In this document: positions 46,757 to 56,620 of the stretch, piece by piece | Position numbering within the stretch: position 1 is the stretch's first letter | Layout of the letters: the number at the start of each line of letters is the position of its first letter | From: Sphingobacterium spiritivorum | Lineage (GTDB): Bacteria > Bacteroidota > Bacteroidia > Sphingobacteriales > Sphingobacteriaceae | Assembly (NCBI RefSeq): GCF_016724845.1 | Contig: NZ_CP068082.1 | Span: 4,464,001 to 4,528,000, forward strand | Length of the DNA: 64,000 nucleotides | Direction of reading: 5' to 3' | Notes under the pieces: generated by a model | Seen by the model: the letters and a program-made list of their open reading frames with translations, nothing else | What the model was told of the DNA's origin: nothing | The model's database searches: none | Position numbers and translations under genes: made by a program

Positions 46757-49700
46757 ATGAAGAATACTATATTTGCCCAAAAAGGACGACACCTTAATTT
46801 GTCACTTACAGGCACCCATTTTTCAGGAAAGAAGTATCTTACGAGTGTACTTGTCGTTATGTCAGCTCTTCAGCTAACGGCAACTGCAAGTGCACAAAAG
46901 ATATCATTTAAAGAATCAAATGCCCCGCTTGAAAAAGTCGTTAAGAACCTTAAAACTAAAACAGGTTATGATTTCTTCTATGTAAACAGTCACCTTGAAG
47001 GTACTAAACCTGTTACTATGAATGTCAAAGACGGATCTATAAAGGAGACGCTTGATGAACTTGTGAAAAATCAACCACTTACTTACGAGATAAAAAATAA
47101 GACGGTTGTTCTGCGACGTAAGGAAAAGGCATCTGCAACTATCACTGCTGCAAAACAATCAAAATCAGAATTGGTTACGGGGATTGTTAAAGATGAAAAC
47201 GGACAACCTCTGCCTAATGTCGTCGTGCGTGTGAAAGAAAGTAATAAGGTTGTTCAGACAGACGCATCCGGAAAATTTACAATTGATATTCTGCCGGGTC
47301 AGACACTGATCATCCGGCATATGAGCTACGAAACAAAAGAGATTTCTTATACAGGTCAATCACACCTTGAAGTGCAATTGTCAGCTGGCAATCAGGAGCT
47401 TTCAGAGGTTGTCGTGATCGGTTATGGAGCTATTAAATCAAAAAATGTTACAGGAGCCATTTCTAAAGTAGATGCAAAGGATCTGAACAGCAGTGTTGCC
47501 TCTAGTTTTCAACAAACTCTGCAAGGAAAAGCTGCAGGTGTACAGGTTGTACAGGAAACCGGTCAGCCGGGTGCAGGTGTTAAAGTACAGATCCGGAGTA
47601 ACCCATCATTTGCAGATGCAGGTGTATTATATGTAATAGATGGAGTACCTGTAAATGATAATGCAGGACAGCCTAACCTTGCAGGCGGTGTCGGTTCCAA
47701 ATACGGTTCAGGAGGAGTGGATAAATCACCATTAAACTTTATCAATCCAAATGATATAGAATCTATTCAGTTTTTGAAAGACGCGAGTGCTGCAGCAATT
47801 TATGGCGCCCGTGCCGGAGCGGGTGTCGTACTTGTTACCACTAAGAAAGGTAAAGAGGGAAAATCATCTTTGCAGTATTCGGGTAACTATGGTATTCAGA
47901 ACGTTGATAAGATGTATGAAGTCTTTGGTACCAAAGAATATATGCGGCAACGTAATCTGCTGAAAGAAGAACTCTGGTACAGAACAAATAAAATAGGCCC
48001 GTATTACGGAAATGTAGATCCGTTCACTGTGAAGCCTTTTGTACCTGTATATACCCAGCAACAGATAGATAATGCCGTAGAAACACAAAGTGCTACAGAG
48101 GCAATTATCCGCAGAGGCTATACCCAACAGCATAATATTTCCTTGTCCGGAGGAAATAGTAAGACCCGCTACTTTGCATCGGGTAATTATTTCGACCAAA
48201 AGGGGGTATTATTAGCTTCAGATTATAAACGGTACAATGGCAGGCTAAACCTTGATCAGCAGGTATCTGATAAAATCAATATTGGTGCTAATATTATCGT
48301 TTCTAATTCATTGGCTAATAATACCGTTACCAATGGTCGTTATGAAAACGGCGGTATCGTTACTGCAGCCATTTACTGGTCTCCTGATGTACCGCTGCGG
48401 GATGATAAAGGAGGCTATCCGATAAGCCCGTACTATGCTGTTATTCCTAATCCGCTGTCTTATGAAACCGTTACCGATCTTACGAAGACGAATCGTGTAC
48501 TGACCAGTGCATATGGAGAATGGAAAATCATAGAAGGGCTAAAAGCAAAAGCTAATTTCAGCTATGACCAGTCTAATGCCAAGCGTTCCAATTATTTTCC
48601 CAGAACATTTCTATACGGGAGTCAATCCAGTGGAGCAGCATCGATTGCTCAATCCGAATCACAATCCAAATTGTTAGAGTATACGCTTAATTACGATAAG
48701 AATATAAGTGAAAAGCACCATCTAAATGCTGTCGCAGGATATTCTTTTCAAAAAACAAACTGGGAAGGATTTAATGCCGGGAATCAAAATTTTTTGTCGG
48801 ACGCCAGTAGTTATTATGACTTGATTGCCGGTCAGTCTGATAAACCAGCAGTAGGGTCTTATAAGAGAGAGGTCACATGGGCTTCTTACTTCGCCAGAGC
48901 GATCTATACCTACAGAGACAATATTATCCTGCAGGCATCGCTAAGAAGAGATGGTTCATCTAACTTTGCAGTAAACAAAAAATGGGGATATTTCCCTGCC
49001 GTATCTGCAGGATGGGTGTTGTCGGATGAAGAATGGCTAAAAAATGCTAAAACTGTTTCTTTCCTTAAATTACGTGCCGGATACGGAGAAACTGGTAACA
49101 GTGCATTTAATGTACCGGGTACTACAATTTTATCGTCTGCTTTCCCTTTATATACAACGAGCCTGAGCGCGTATTTTGGTACTAATTCGGTTAATTCAGG
49201 TATTGTACTCTCGAGAGACGGTAATCCAAATCTGACCTGGGAAACTGCAGGTGAATTTAATGTGGGAACGGACTTTACCTTGTTTAATAACAGATTATCC
49301 GGTTCAGTTGATTATTTTAATAAAACCATTCGTAATTTGATTTCATATGTTTATTACCCGCAAGGATTTATCATTAATGGTGTATTTGGCAATGCCGGCA
49401 AGACCCGGTCTACCGGATACGAAATTAGTCTGGAGTCTAAAAATATACGTGCCCATGATTCGGAGGGTTTTAACTGGTCTACACGAATCAATCTTTCTCA
49501 TTATAAAAACTATTGGCTAGAGCGTTCAGAGCAGGCATTAAAAGCGTTAAAACCTCATGAAATTGCCACAGGCAGTCAGGCCGTGTTTAAGCCGATTTAT
49601 GGATACGTAGCTGATGGTTTCTTTACCGGAAAATCCGGAGAGGCTCCTGCGCATATGCCAGGTATGCTACCGGGAGGTGTGATTATCAAGGATATTAATG

Positions 49701-50266
49701 GTTTTGACTCTAACGGCAAACTTACCGGTCAGGCTGATGGAAAAATTACTGATGCCGATAAGACTTTTCTGGGGAATGAAGAACCAACCCTCAATTTTGG
49801 TATCGGAAATACCTTTCAATACAAGGGGTTTGATCTGAATATCTATCTTTCCGGTCTGAAACAGAAACGCTGGTCTCCGGTTCAGGGCGTTCGTCCCGGA
49901 GATGGTAGTATGAATGGTTTTGGTTGGAATGCGATTTCGACAGCAGAGCAGGCATGGAGTATTTTCAATACCAACGGCACAGCACCTACTTCTTTAAGTG
50001 ATGGTACTTATGGAGGGTATCAGTCAATCTCGACCTATTGGCTGATAGATGCGACTTTCCTCAGGGCCAGAAATATCACTTTGGGTTATTCATTACCGAA
50101 TAGCTGGATCAGTAAGCAAAAAGTGTTTTCTGCAATACGGATGTCATTTGATGTACAGAATGCATTTACAATAACAAAATACCCTGTTTTTGATCCTGAA
50201 CTTAAGATGGATAATTTCTATCCTATGGTAAAAAGCTATGTTTTTGGTATAAATGCGTCATTCTAA
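46757..50266 (+). CDS. SusC/RagA-family TonB-dependent transporter with STN domain (locus 2)
   Basis: 1169 residues. Long N-terminus before the signal peptide (YLTSVLVVMSALQLTATASA), STN domain (LEKVVKNLKTKTGYDFFYVN), CarboxypepD_reg (VTGIVKDENGQPLPNVVVRV), signature LSEVVVIGYGAIKSKNVTG, plug and barrel ending VFGINASF. A signalling transporter like that of locus 1; substrate not deducible because no enzyme is linked to it. Confidence 0.93.
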   Translation: MKNTIFAQKGRHLNLSLTGTHFSGKKYLTSVLVVMSALQLTATASAQKISFKESNAPLEKVVKNLKTKTGYDFFYVNSHLEGTKPVTMNVKDGSIKETLDELVKNQPLTYEIKNKTVVLRRKEKASATITAAKQSKSELVTGIVKDENGQPLPNVVVRVKESNKVVQTDASGKFTIDILPGQTLIIRHMSYETKEISYTGQSHLEVQLSAGNQELSEVVVIGYGAIKSKNVTGAISKVDAKDLNSSVASSFQQTLQGKAAGVQVVQETGQPGAGVKVQIRSNPSFADAGVLYVIDGVPVNDNAGQPNLAGGVGSKYGSGGVDKSPLNFINPNDIESIQFLKDASAAAIYGARAGAGVVLVTTKKGKEGKSSLQYSGNYGIQNVDKMYEVFGTKEYMRQRNLLKEELWYRTNKIGPYYGNVDPFTVKPFVPVYTQQQIDNAVETQSATEAIIRRGYTQQHNISLSGGNSKTRYFASGNYFDQKGVLLASDYKRYNGRLNLDQQVSDKINIGANIIVSNSLANNTVTNGRYENGGIVTAAIYWSPDVPLRDDKGGYPISPYYAVIPNPLSYETVTDLTKTNRVLTSAYGEWKIIEGLKAKANFSYDQSNAKRSNYFPRTFLYGSQSSGAASIAQSESQSKLLEYTLNYDKNISEKHHLNAVAGYSFQKTNWEGFNAGNQNFLSDASSYYDLIAGQSDKPAVGSYKREVTWASYFARAIYTYRDNIILQASLRRDGSSNFAVNKKWGYFPAVSAGWVLSDEEWLKNAKTVSFLKLRAGYGETGNSAFNVPGTTILSSAFPLYTTSLSAYFGTNSVNSGIVLSRDGNPNLTWETAGEFNVGTDFTLFNNRLSGSVDYFNKTIRNLISYVYYPQGFIINGVFGNAGKTRSTGYEISLESKNIRAHDSEGFNWSTRINLSHYKNYWLERSEQALKALKPHEIATGSQAVFKPIYGYVADGFFTGKSGEAPAHMPGMLPGGVIIKDINGFDSNGKLTGQADGKITDADKTFLGNEEPTLNFGIGNTFQYKGFDLNIYLSGLKQKRWSPVQGVRPGDGSMNGFGWNAISTAEQAWSIFNTNGTAPTSLSDGTYGGYQSISTYWLIDATFLRARNITLGYSLPNSWISKQKVFSAIRMSFDVQNAFTITKYPVFDPELKMDNFYPMVKSYVFGINASF

Positions 50267-50344
50267 TTAATAAATTAACATCGTGTAAGCAAAGAAAACA
50301 GTATTAAATTGAAAGTTGCTTATACGCATAAATGATATACAGTG

Positions 50345-51868
50345 ATGAAAAATAAAATGAAAAGATACACGAGCAGATTTGCTGCAATATCCTCTCTATG
50401 TATTGGATTAGCTCTGCTCAATAGTTGTGAGAAGGGACTCGACTATGTCTCCTATGGTGACCTGAATAATGTGGTGAAAACTCCGGAAGGTATTGGTGCA
50501 GCCGTCAATGCTGCGTATACAGGTCTGGCTGGCGGAGATGGATGGCAGGCTGGCTGGGGATCTGCAGCTTATGCGTGGAGGGTACAAAGCTTTGTATCGA
50601 CTGATGAAGGCCTTTGTATATGGGGAGATGGTGGCAATTGGGAAAGAATGGCTACACTTAATTTTACCCCGGATTTTGACTGGATAACGAATCACTATAC
50701 TCGTTATCTGCCTTACATTTCCAGGATTACCATTACTCTGAATGATCTGGAAAGTATATCTATGGATGAAAATCTGAAAAAACGTTATATCGGAGAGTTA
50801 AAGGCACTTAGAGCAAATTACGCTATGATGCTTTACTTTGCTTATGGGCCACTTACCATTATTACGGACGCTAAGATAGCTTCAAATCCATATCCGGATC
50901 CGGTAGCGAGGCCTACAAGCGCACAGATGGTCAAGCAGATAGAAGATGACTATCTCGCAGCAGCAGCTGTACTCCCGGACAAATGGACAGGTGGAGATTA
51001 CGGACGGTTTTCTAAAGCGGCTGCACTTACGGGGCTTATGAAATTGTATATGCATGAGAAGCAATGGGATAGGGCTGCGGCTGCCGGTAATCAGATAAAG
51101 GGCATGGGCTATTCTTTACAACCCAATTATCAGGACTTATTTAACATTAATAATAAAGGAGGTGCTTCTTCAGAAATTATACTTCCTATCGTGTGTACGG
51201 CAACCGGAGGTGATCAATATACGAATATGTGGCTGGCTCATGCTTTACCGGCCGATTATAAAGATCCGTCAGGAATACCTTTATCTGCATGGGGTGGATA
51301 TAAGATGCGCTGGACAGCATATGATAAGTTTGATAAAAGCGATAAACGTCTGGCTGTTATATTAGAAAAATATCCAACCGGTAAAGATGCTAATGGAAAT
51401 ATTATTTATAAGGATGCACGTGCTAAAGGAGATCCTGGCGCTGTTCCGATGAAGTTTGCTCCGGATCCGTCAAAGATCAACTCTCAGAACAGCTCCGTAG
51501 ATTATCCGGTATATCGCTATGCAGATGTCTTGCTGATGTTGGCGGAGAGCATAAATGAAGACAAGGGAGGACCTACTGATGAAGCGTATACGGCAATCAA
51601 TCTGGTTCGTAAGCGTGCAGGCCTTCCGGATCTTCCTGCCGGATTAAATAAAGCGCAGTTTCTGGAAAAAGTACAGGATGAGCGTTTGTTTGAGTTGTGG
51701 GCTGAAGGCTGGCGCAGAGATGATCTGATCCGTTGGGGGCTTTATGTAAAAAGAGCTATAGATCAGGGCTCTACAGTGGCCAAGCCGGAGTTTGTCCTCT
51801 ATCCGCTGCCACGTGCAGCTATTACACAAAGTAATGGCGTGATCAAGCAGAATCCCGGATATAATTAG
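50345..51868 (+). CDS. SusD/RagB-family surface lipoprotein (locus 2)
   Basis: 507 residues from ATG 50345 (the GTG one codon earlier is less likely). Lipobox LALLNSC, IGELKALRANYAMMLYFAYG in the core and VQDERLFELWAEGWRRDDLI near the C-terminus. It works with the SusC gene 78 bases upstream. A strong terminator follows. No glycosidase is present in this locus. Confidence 0.92.
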   Translation: MKNKMKRYTSRFAAISSLCIGLALLNSCEKGLDYVSYGDLNNVVKTPEGIGAAVNAAYTGLAGGDGWQAGWGSAAYAWRVQSFVSTDEGLCIWGDGGNWERMATLNFTPDFDWITNHYTRYLPYISRITITLNDLESISMDENLKKRYIGELKALRANYAMMLYFAYGPLTIITDAKIASNPYPDPVARPTSAQMVKQIEDDYLAAAAVLPDKWTGGDYGRFSKAAALTGLMKLYMHEKQWDRAAAAGNQIKGMGYSLQPNYQDLFNINNKGGASSEIILPIVCTATGGDQYTNMWLAHALPADYKDPSGIPLSAWGGYKMRWTAYDKFDKSDKRLAVILEKYPTGKDANGNIIYKDARAKGDPGAVPMKFAPDPSKINSQNSSVDYPVYRYADVLLMLAESINEDKGGPTDEAYTAINLVRKRAGLPDLPAGLNKAQFLEKVQDERLFELWAEGWRRDDLIRWGLYVKRAIDQGSTVAKPEFVLYPLPRAAITQSNGVIKQNPGYN

Positions 51869-51894
51869 AAAAACGGATATATTATCTAAACTTG

Positions 51895-51926
51895 AGGACA
51901 GCCTGCGGGCTGTCCTTGTTTTTTTT
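51895..51926 (+). terminator. Intrinsic terminator of SusCD locus 2
   Basis: AGGACAGCC / GGCTGTCCT stem with loop TGCG and a T run. Confidence 0.9.
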
Positions 51927-52492
51927 ATAAGCCACGAATGTCATTCCTCTGTAACTTTAGATTACGGCCATTTTTCTATACTGTAGTCACTGTATTTTCT
52001 CCATACTAAATTATATATATTGTATTGGTAAATGAATAACCAATATATTCTAAAAAATATAATTTTTTGTAAAGATTGGAACTAATCAGGCTGATAGCTG
52101 ATAATCCACTGTTTGTCCTATTTTCTTTAGTGATATTTGTAAAGATTTCAGATTACTTTTTTCCACTATTCGAATCAGAATAATGTTTTTATAAAAAAAA
52201 TTATTATTAATGATATTTTAACAAATAAAATGATCTTATTTATATATTTAAACTTAAAAAATGATTTTTTTTAATTATTTTTGATCGGATTTGGATTTCA
52301 TATTTAAGAAACGATTGATCTGATTTTCAGATTGAATTATATTTTGTTAAAAATATTTACACTAACTATAGTATTGTTTTTAACCTAAACAATTACTATT
52401 AATTTATTTATTCTTTATTCTAATCAGGATCTTGAACTTTTCCTTATCAGTAGATGTTGTGGTTTAAGTCATTAATATTGAAATTATAAGAA
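51927..52492. other. Very AT-rich region upstream of the LuxR regulator
   Basis: About 565 bases without a supported gene, with poly-A/T tracts around 52185-52275. A TATTGGT/ACCAATA hairpin lies at 52023-52045. TAATATTG just before the regulator gene is a 7-of-8 match to a -7 box. Long AT-rich leaders often bind nucleoid proteins, but no specific site was identified. Confidence 0.5.
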
Positions 52493-53140
52493 ATGAAAAT
52501 TTTCATTGTAGATCAGCAGTGTATTGCTATTGAAGGAGTTGCTAATATATTACGAAAAAGTGGCTGGGGTGATGTTGCAGGATTTGCAAATAATGTTGCC
52601 GAAGCTGTATTATGGCTTCAACAGAATGAGGCTGATCTCATTATCACAGAGACAAGATTTTCCGATGGCAGTGTCAGTGAGCTTATAAAGCATGTAAAAG
52701 AAAAATTGCAAAAAACTAAAATACTAATCCAGACCGGTGAAACTAGTGTGCGTAAAGTAAATGAACTCTTTCGTCAGGGGATCAGTGGTTTTATAGATAA
52801 GCATAATAGTTGTCAGGAAATCCAGCGCGCTATCACCTGCATCCAAAATGGGGAAGTCTACATGGGAGAGGATTTACGCAGGCGTATTCTGGAAAGATTT
52901 GCATATTCTTCAAATGATGCAGAACCTAAAGATGCTGCGACTATCCTGGGAAGACTTACTAATCGCGAAATTCAGATTATTCAGCTTATTTGTGATGGAC
53001 ATAATAGTAAAGTTATTTCAGAAAAATTATTTATCAGCTTTAATACTGTGGAAACCCACCGGAAACATATCTTTCAAAAGCTTAATATTAAAAATTCACT
53101 GGGATTACTTCGCCTGGCTTTACAATACGATCTTATTTGA
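52493..53140 (+). CDS. LuxR-family regulator with degenerate receiver, possible curli regulator
   Basis: 215 residues: receiver-like domain (1-120) and LuxR helix-turn-helix (about 150-210, LTNREIQIIQLICDGHNSKVI, SFNTVETHRKHIF). The receiver has IFIVDQQ, with Q8 where an acidic residue is usual, and E53 (IITETRF) where the phosphoacceptor aspartate should be; T (IQTGE) and K (FIDKH) are kept. Glutamate at this site often mimics phosphorylation. It is convergent with the curli operon. E. coli CsgD is also a LuxR protein with an unorthodox receiver, so a similar job is plausible but unproven. Confidence 0.85.
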   Translation: MKIFIVDQQCIAIEGVANILRKSGWGDVAGFANNVAEAVLWLQQNEADLIITETRFSDGSVSELIKHVKEKLQKTKILIQTGETSVRKVNELFRQGISGFIDKHNSCQEIQRAITCIQNGEVYMGEDLRRRILERFAYSSNDAEPKDAATILGRLTNREIQIIQLICDGHNSKVISEKLFISFNTVETHRKHIFQKLNIKNSLGLLRLALQYDLI

Positions 53141-53161
53141 AGTAGTGAATACTTTTTTTTG

Positions 53162-54658
53162 TTATTCCCAATCCGGCATCCATGCATTTGCAAATAATAA
53201 TTTGCGGGATGTTTCGCTTGTTATTCCAATCTTATAAATATTTTTTTGAGAAATTCCGTCATTGGATGTGTGTGTGAAAATAACCTCTGCTTCATTCGGC
53301 GAAAATCTGGCATCAAGATCATTATAACCTGCAGGTATCTTTGTGAACACTGACAAATCTGTCTTTGTGTTGTCAGCTAAGTTATAGAGAAAAATATGGC
53401 TGTTCAATTGTCTGTAATCCTGACTTTCATATCCCGATATATCATAGGTATAGAGTATTTTGTCACCGCTTGCTGAAAAATTTATCCCTCCGGCAGCACC
53501 TTTCACATTTTCCAATATACTGTTTTGTACATTTCCGAATATATCAATAATATATATCTTTGTTTTGTATCCATTTATATCGTTGGTCTTCAGTGCTATT
53601 TTGGTACCGTCATTACTCCAGTCACATTCGGATATAAAGCTTCCGTCAGGCGTGCGATAAATCATCTCCGTGCCACTTCCATCTTTATTTACTTTATATA
53701 GTTTATCAAAATTCGGATACACTATTTCTTTACCATTTGCACTCCAGGTAAAATCCAGTTCAGCGATATTGAATCCGGCAATTGGGATTGTGGTTACTTT
53801 GGATATTGCTGAGCCATCAGCTTTAGTTGTAAAAATATGGGCATTACCATCTGTGACACGGATAAAGGCGATGACTCCTGCGATATTACTTTTTCTGACC
53901 CTCAGTGAATTTGTATGATTACCAGTTAGATTAAAGGATTGATTGTTCTCATCAGAGGAAACAATCAGATAATTATCACCTGATTTTCTGACATAATGAA
54001 ATCTGTTTTGAGGAGTCTCCGAAGTAGTTAATTTATATGTAGGACTGAATACTTCAGTGTGAATACTGTCAGATGCAACAATCTGCCAAAAATAACTTGT
54101 TCCATATTCCAGATTTTCTAATTGATAAGATTTATTTTTAATATTTCTAATGTCGCGAACATCTCCAGATTTATTGTTCTTGATAATCAATCTATAGGTG
54201 AGACTATCTTCATCCGGGTCTGTGCAATTCCATGTTAATATAACGCTAAGAGGTAAATTCGTAGCATTATCAACAGGACTAATGAGTTGGGGTACTGTAG
54301 GCGGAGAGTTTAAAGACTTGTCATCTTTCATTTCAAAAACCAGGCTCACAGATTGATCTGATGCTGTAAGATTGCCCCCTTTTATTTCCATTACATAACC
54401 ACTTAGTTCAGCTTTTACGGCATAATCACCTAAAGGTATATCTTTAATCTCAAAAGTTCCGTCAGCAGCAGAGAAGACCGTCTGTGTGGTTGGTGATGTC
54501 GTAATTTTCACCTTAGCAAGTGGTTCATTTGTTTTAGACTTTACGACTATTCCCTTTATATTGGCAGTTACGGTTTTCTCAATGAGTTCTTCGCTGCAGC
54601 CTGTGCTGTAAAAGTAAATGATAAATATTGCCAGGCCGAGTTTTAGATATGTTTTCAT
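53162..54658 (-). CDS. Curli-locus lipoprotein: carboxypeptidase-like domain, Fn3-like domain and TolB-like beta-propeller
   Basis: 498 residues. Lipobox YSTGC (C21), a CarboxypepD_reg/DUF-type Ig domain (about 32-110, IKGIVVKSKTNEPLAKVKI), a fibronectin-like domain (about 118-215, PTVPQLISPVDNATNLPLSV) and a propeller of TolB-like blades (about 220-498, e.g. FTWSANGKEIVYP, CDWSNDGTKIALK, INFSASGDKILYT, ARFSPNEAEVIFT). Last gene of the curli operon, 11 bases after csgG. It has no counterpart in the E. coli system; a role as surface or periplasmic scaffold is a guess from position. Confidence 0.8.
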   Translation of the reverse strand: MKTYLKLGLAIFIIYFYSTGCSEELIEKTVTANIKGIVVKSKTNEPLAKVKITTSPTTQTVFSAADGTFEIKDIPLGDYAVKAELSGYVMEIKGGNLTASDQSVSLVFEMKDDKSLNSPPTVPQLISPVDNATNLPLSVILTWNCTDPDEDSLTYRLIIKNNKSGDVRDIRNIKNKSYQLENLEYGTSYFWQIVASDSIHTEVFSPTYKLTTSETPQNRFHYVRKSGDNYLIVSSDENNQSFNLTGNHTNSLRVRKSNIAGVIAFIRVTDGNAHIFTTKADGSAISKVTTIPIAGFNIAELDFTWSANGKEIVYPNFDKLYKVNKDGSGTEMIYRTPDGSFISECDWSNDGTKIALKTNDINGYKTKIYIIDIFGNVQNSILENVKGAAGGINFSASGDKILYTYDISGYESQDYRQLNSHIFLYNLADNTKTDLSVFTKIPAGYNDLDARFSPNEAEVIFTHTSNDGISQKNIYKIGITSETSRKLLFANAWMPDWE

Positions 54659-54669
54659 GATACTTGCTC

Positions 54670-56073
54670 TTATTTTTTTTTAGTTTTTGTGTCGAAATAG
54701 TATTGAATACCAATTCCGAAACGAAATATATTGTCTTTTCTTTTCCCACCAACATAACCATCCATATTGTCTTTAAATCCGAAGTCGTATCCTCCGAATC
54801 CGCGGATACCGAAGTTGCTGTGCGGAAGATATTCGATTCCGGATCCGATATTAAAAAAGGGATAAACAGGGCTTAGATACCTGCTACTGAGTCCTGTCAA
54901 AACAATTCCGCTATAGATATAAGGTGACAGGTTATCTTCAGGCATAAAAATGTATTCCATATTGAGGTCGGTACTGTTAAATTTTTTCTTAAAAATATCT
55001 TTATTTTCCAGGTAAAAAACTGAATGTGCTATTCCGAGACTGAATCTGTCATTTATAAATAGCCGTATACCTGCCTGAGGACCTATCCCGGTACGACTGT
55101 TTTTATAATCACCTTTAAGAGTATGACCAATTGCTCCCAGATAAAACCCAAGATTACCTCTTTTTGGATTTAGTATTCTTCCATCTATTCTGAGATTATC
55201 ATGGACTTCTTTTTCCTTCATATACGATTCAAGAAGATTGTTGAATTCAATTTTCTGTTGATCATTTACCCTCCACAAATTCTCCTTATATCCTTCCATA
55301 ACCAGTGAATACACGGCTTTCTCAATTGCTTCTTTTACAGCCAGATGTACGGGTTCATTTTTAGTAAATCCTATTTCGGCTTCCAGCAAACGTTCGGGAT
55401 CGACATAGCGGAAGAACGAACCGTTTACTGACTGTGAAAGTATCGTTTTGGAAGTGTATACAGTCTTGAGTATCATTCCGTTATTCGTAGATACGGCCCG
55501 CAGATATACCGAGATACGATCCTGACGATATTGAGTGCTGCCGCCTATGCCAAAGTAACGGGCACCGACTCCACCGGTCACAAGATTGAAATCATAGGAA
55601 ATAATACCTCCTTCAATAATCACTCCTGCAAAGAGAAGAGGAGGGAGTATAGCGGAAGTCGCAGCGTTTTGATTCTGTAGGTTTGCATATTCCTGCCGTG
55701 TTGATTTAATGATTTGCCGTTCATTTAGCAGATCACTTATATTTTCACGTTCAATGGTTGTAAACCACTTTGAATCTTCCAGAGCTTTGAGCAGTATGGA
55801 TGTAGTGCCTTGTGGAATCGCTGTACTCCAGTTTGATATATTTTCGGAGGCTTTATATTGTCCGGTCTGATCTTTGAATTTGTATACGGCAACTATTGTT
55901 TTTTCCCTGGGAACAGGAAGCGTTCTTAACATCCTTGTATAAGGAGTCGCTTCTCCAAATGTAGAAGGCTCCTGCCTGGTAGGTGCTTTTATTAATGCAC
56001 TGCAACCAGATATGAAAAGGAGTAGAATAGGAAAAAAATATAGACTTCTTATGTTATTACATTTAACATACAT
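54670..56073 (-). CDS. csgG: CsgG curli secretion pore with C-terminal beta-barrel extension
   Basis: 467 residues; E. coli CsgG has 277. Lipobox FISGC (C24). The CsgG domain (about 25-285) is clear: PYTRMLRTLPVPREKTIVAV, KFKDQTGQYKASENISNWST, GTTSILLKALEDSKWFTTIE and ARYFGIGGSTQYRQDRISVY. The remaining ~170 residues (NLGFYLGAIGHTLKGDYK to RFGIGIQYYF) look like an outer-membrane beta-barrel of the OmpW/OMP_b-brl kind. The main domain forms the nonameric channel that exports curlin subunits. The fusion is unusual relative to the enterobacterial protein. Confidence 0.9.
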   Translation of the reverse strand: MYVKCNNIRSLYFFPILLLFISGCSALIKAPTRQEPSTFGEATPYTRMLRTLPVPREKTIVAVYKFKDQTGQYKASENISNWSTAIPQGTTSILLKALEDSKWFTTIERENISDLLNERQIIKSTRQEYANLQNQNAATSAILPPLLFAGVIIEGGIISYDFNLVTGGVGARYFGIGGSTQYRQDRISVYLRAVSTNNGMILKTVYTSKTILSQSVNGSFFRYVDPERLLEAEIGFTKNEPVHLAVKEAIEKAVYSLVMEGYKENLWRVNDQQKIEFNNLLESYMKEKEVHDNLRIDGRILNPKRGNLGFYLGAIGHTLKGDYKNSRTGIGPQAGIRLFINDRFSLGIAHSVFYLENKDIFKKKFNSTDLNMEYIFMPEDNLSPYIYSGIVLTGLSSRYLSPVYPFFNIGSGIEYLPHSNFGIRGFGGYDFGFKDNMDGYVGGKRKDNIFRFGIGIQYYFDTKTKKK

Positions 56074-56109
56074 ATGCTAATAGGCATTAAAAGTAAGAAT
56101 GTATATAGA

Positions 56110-56535
56110 TTAAGATATATTGGGAATATTTATGACAGTTTGTTCACCTGTATTGATATCAATAATGTTTATGTTGAGTCCACCGTAATATTCAGCTATG
56201 GTGATATTCATTGTTCCGAGTGAATAGACACCCGGTTTCATTGGTTTTTCACCGGTTTCATCTCCGAATAAATCTCTTGAAATCTTATTCAGGATTTGCC
56301 TGTTAAGGTTGTCCGTAAAACTTCCTATAGCTGTAGCTGGTTTATAGGATTGCTGTTTGGAGTCATCAAATTGGTTTTGGGCATTTGCAGAGCTCAACAA
56401 CCATTGATAGTTAAATGTGTCTCCTCCAAAAGCTGGATTAACAGGCTTATATACAAATTGCTGAGCATATAATTCCTGTTTCCCCATCCCATATAATCCT
56501 AATATTAAAAGTAAAAAAAGAGTGTATTTTTTCAT
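56110..56535 (-). CDS. csgF: CsgF curli assembly protein
   Basis: 141 residues, same length class as E. coli CsgF (138). Signal peptide ending ELYAQ, directly followed by the CsgF motif QFVYKPVNPAFGGDTFNYQW; the N-terminal part of CsgF plugs into the CsgG pore, and the asparagine-rich NPAFGG segment is its hallmark. The C-terminal strands (FGDETGEKPMKP, GVYSLGTMNITI) also fit. Located between csgE and csgG with a 36-base gap to csgG. Confidence 0.93.
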   Translation of the reverse strand: MKKYTLFLLLILGLYGMGKQELYAQQFVYKPVNPAFGGDTFNYQWLLSSANAQNQFDDSKQQSYKPATAIGSFTDNLNRQILNKISRDLFGDETGEKPMKPGVYSLGTMNITIAEYYGGLNINIIDINTGEQTVINIPNIS

Positions 56536-56620
56536 GTGTAATTTGTTTTATGAACATATTGATTTCTGAGTGGCACATATAAGCCAAAACTCTTACCTGC
56601 TTGTATCTAACATAAACTGC

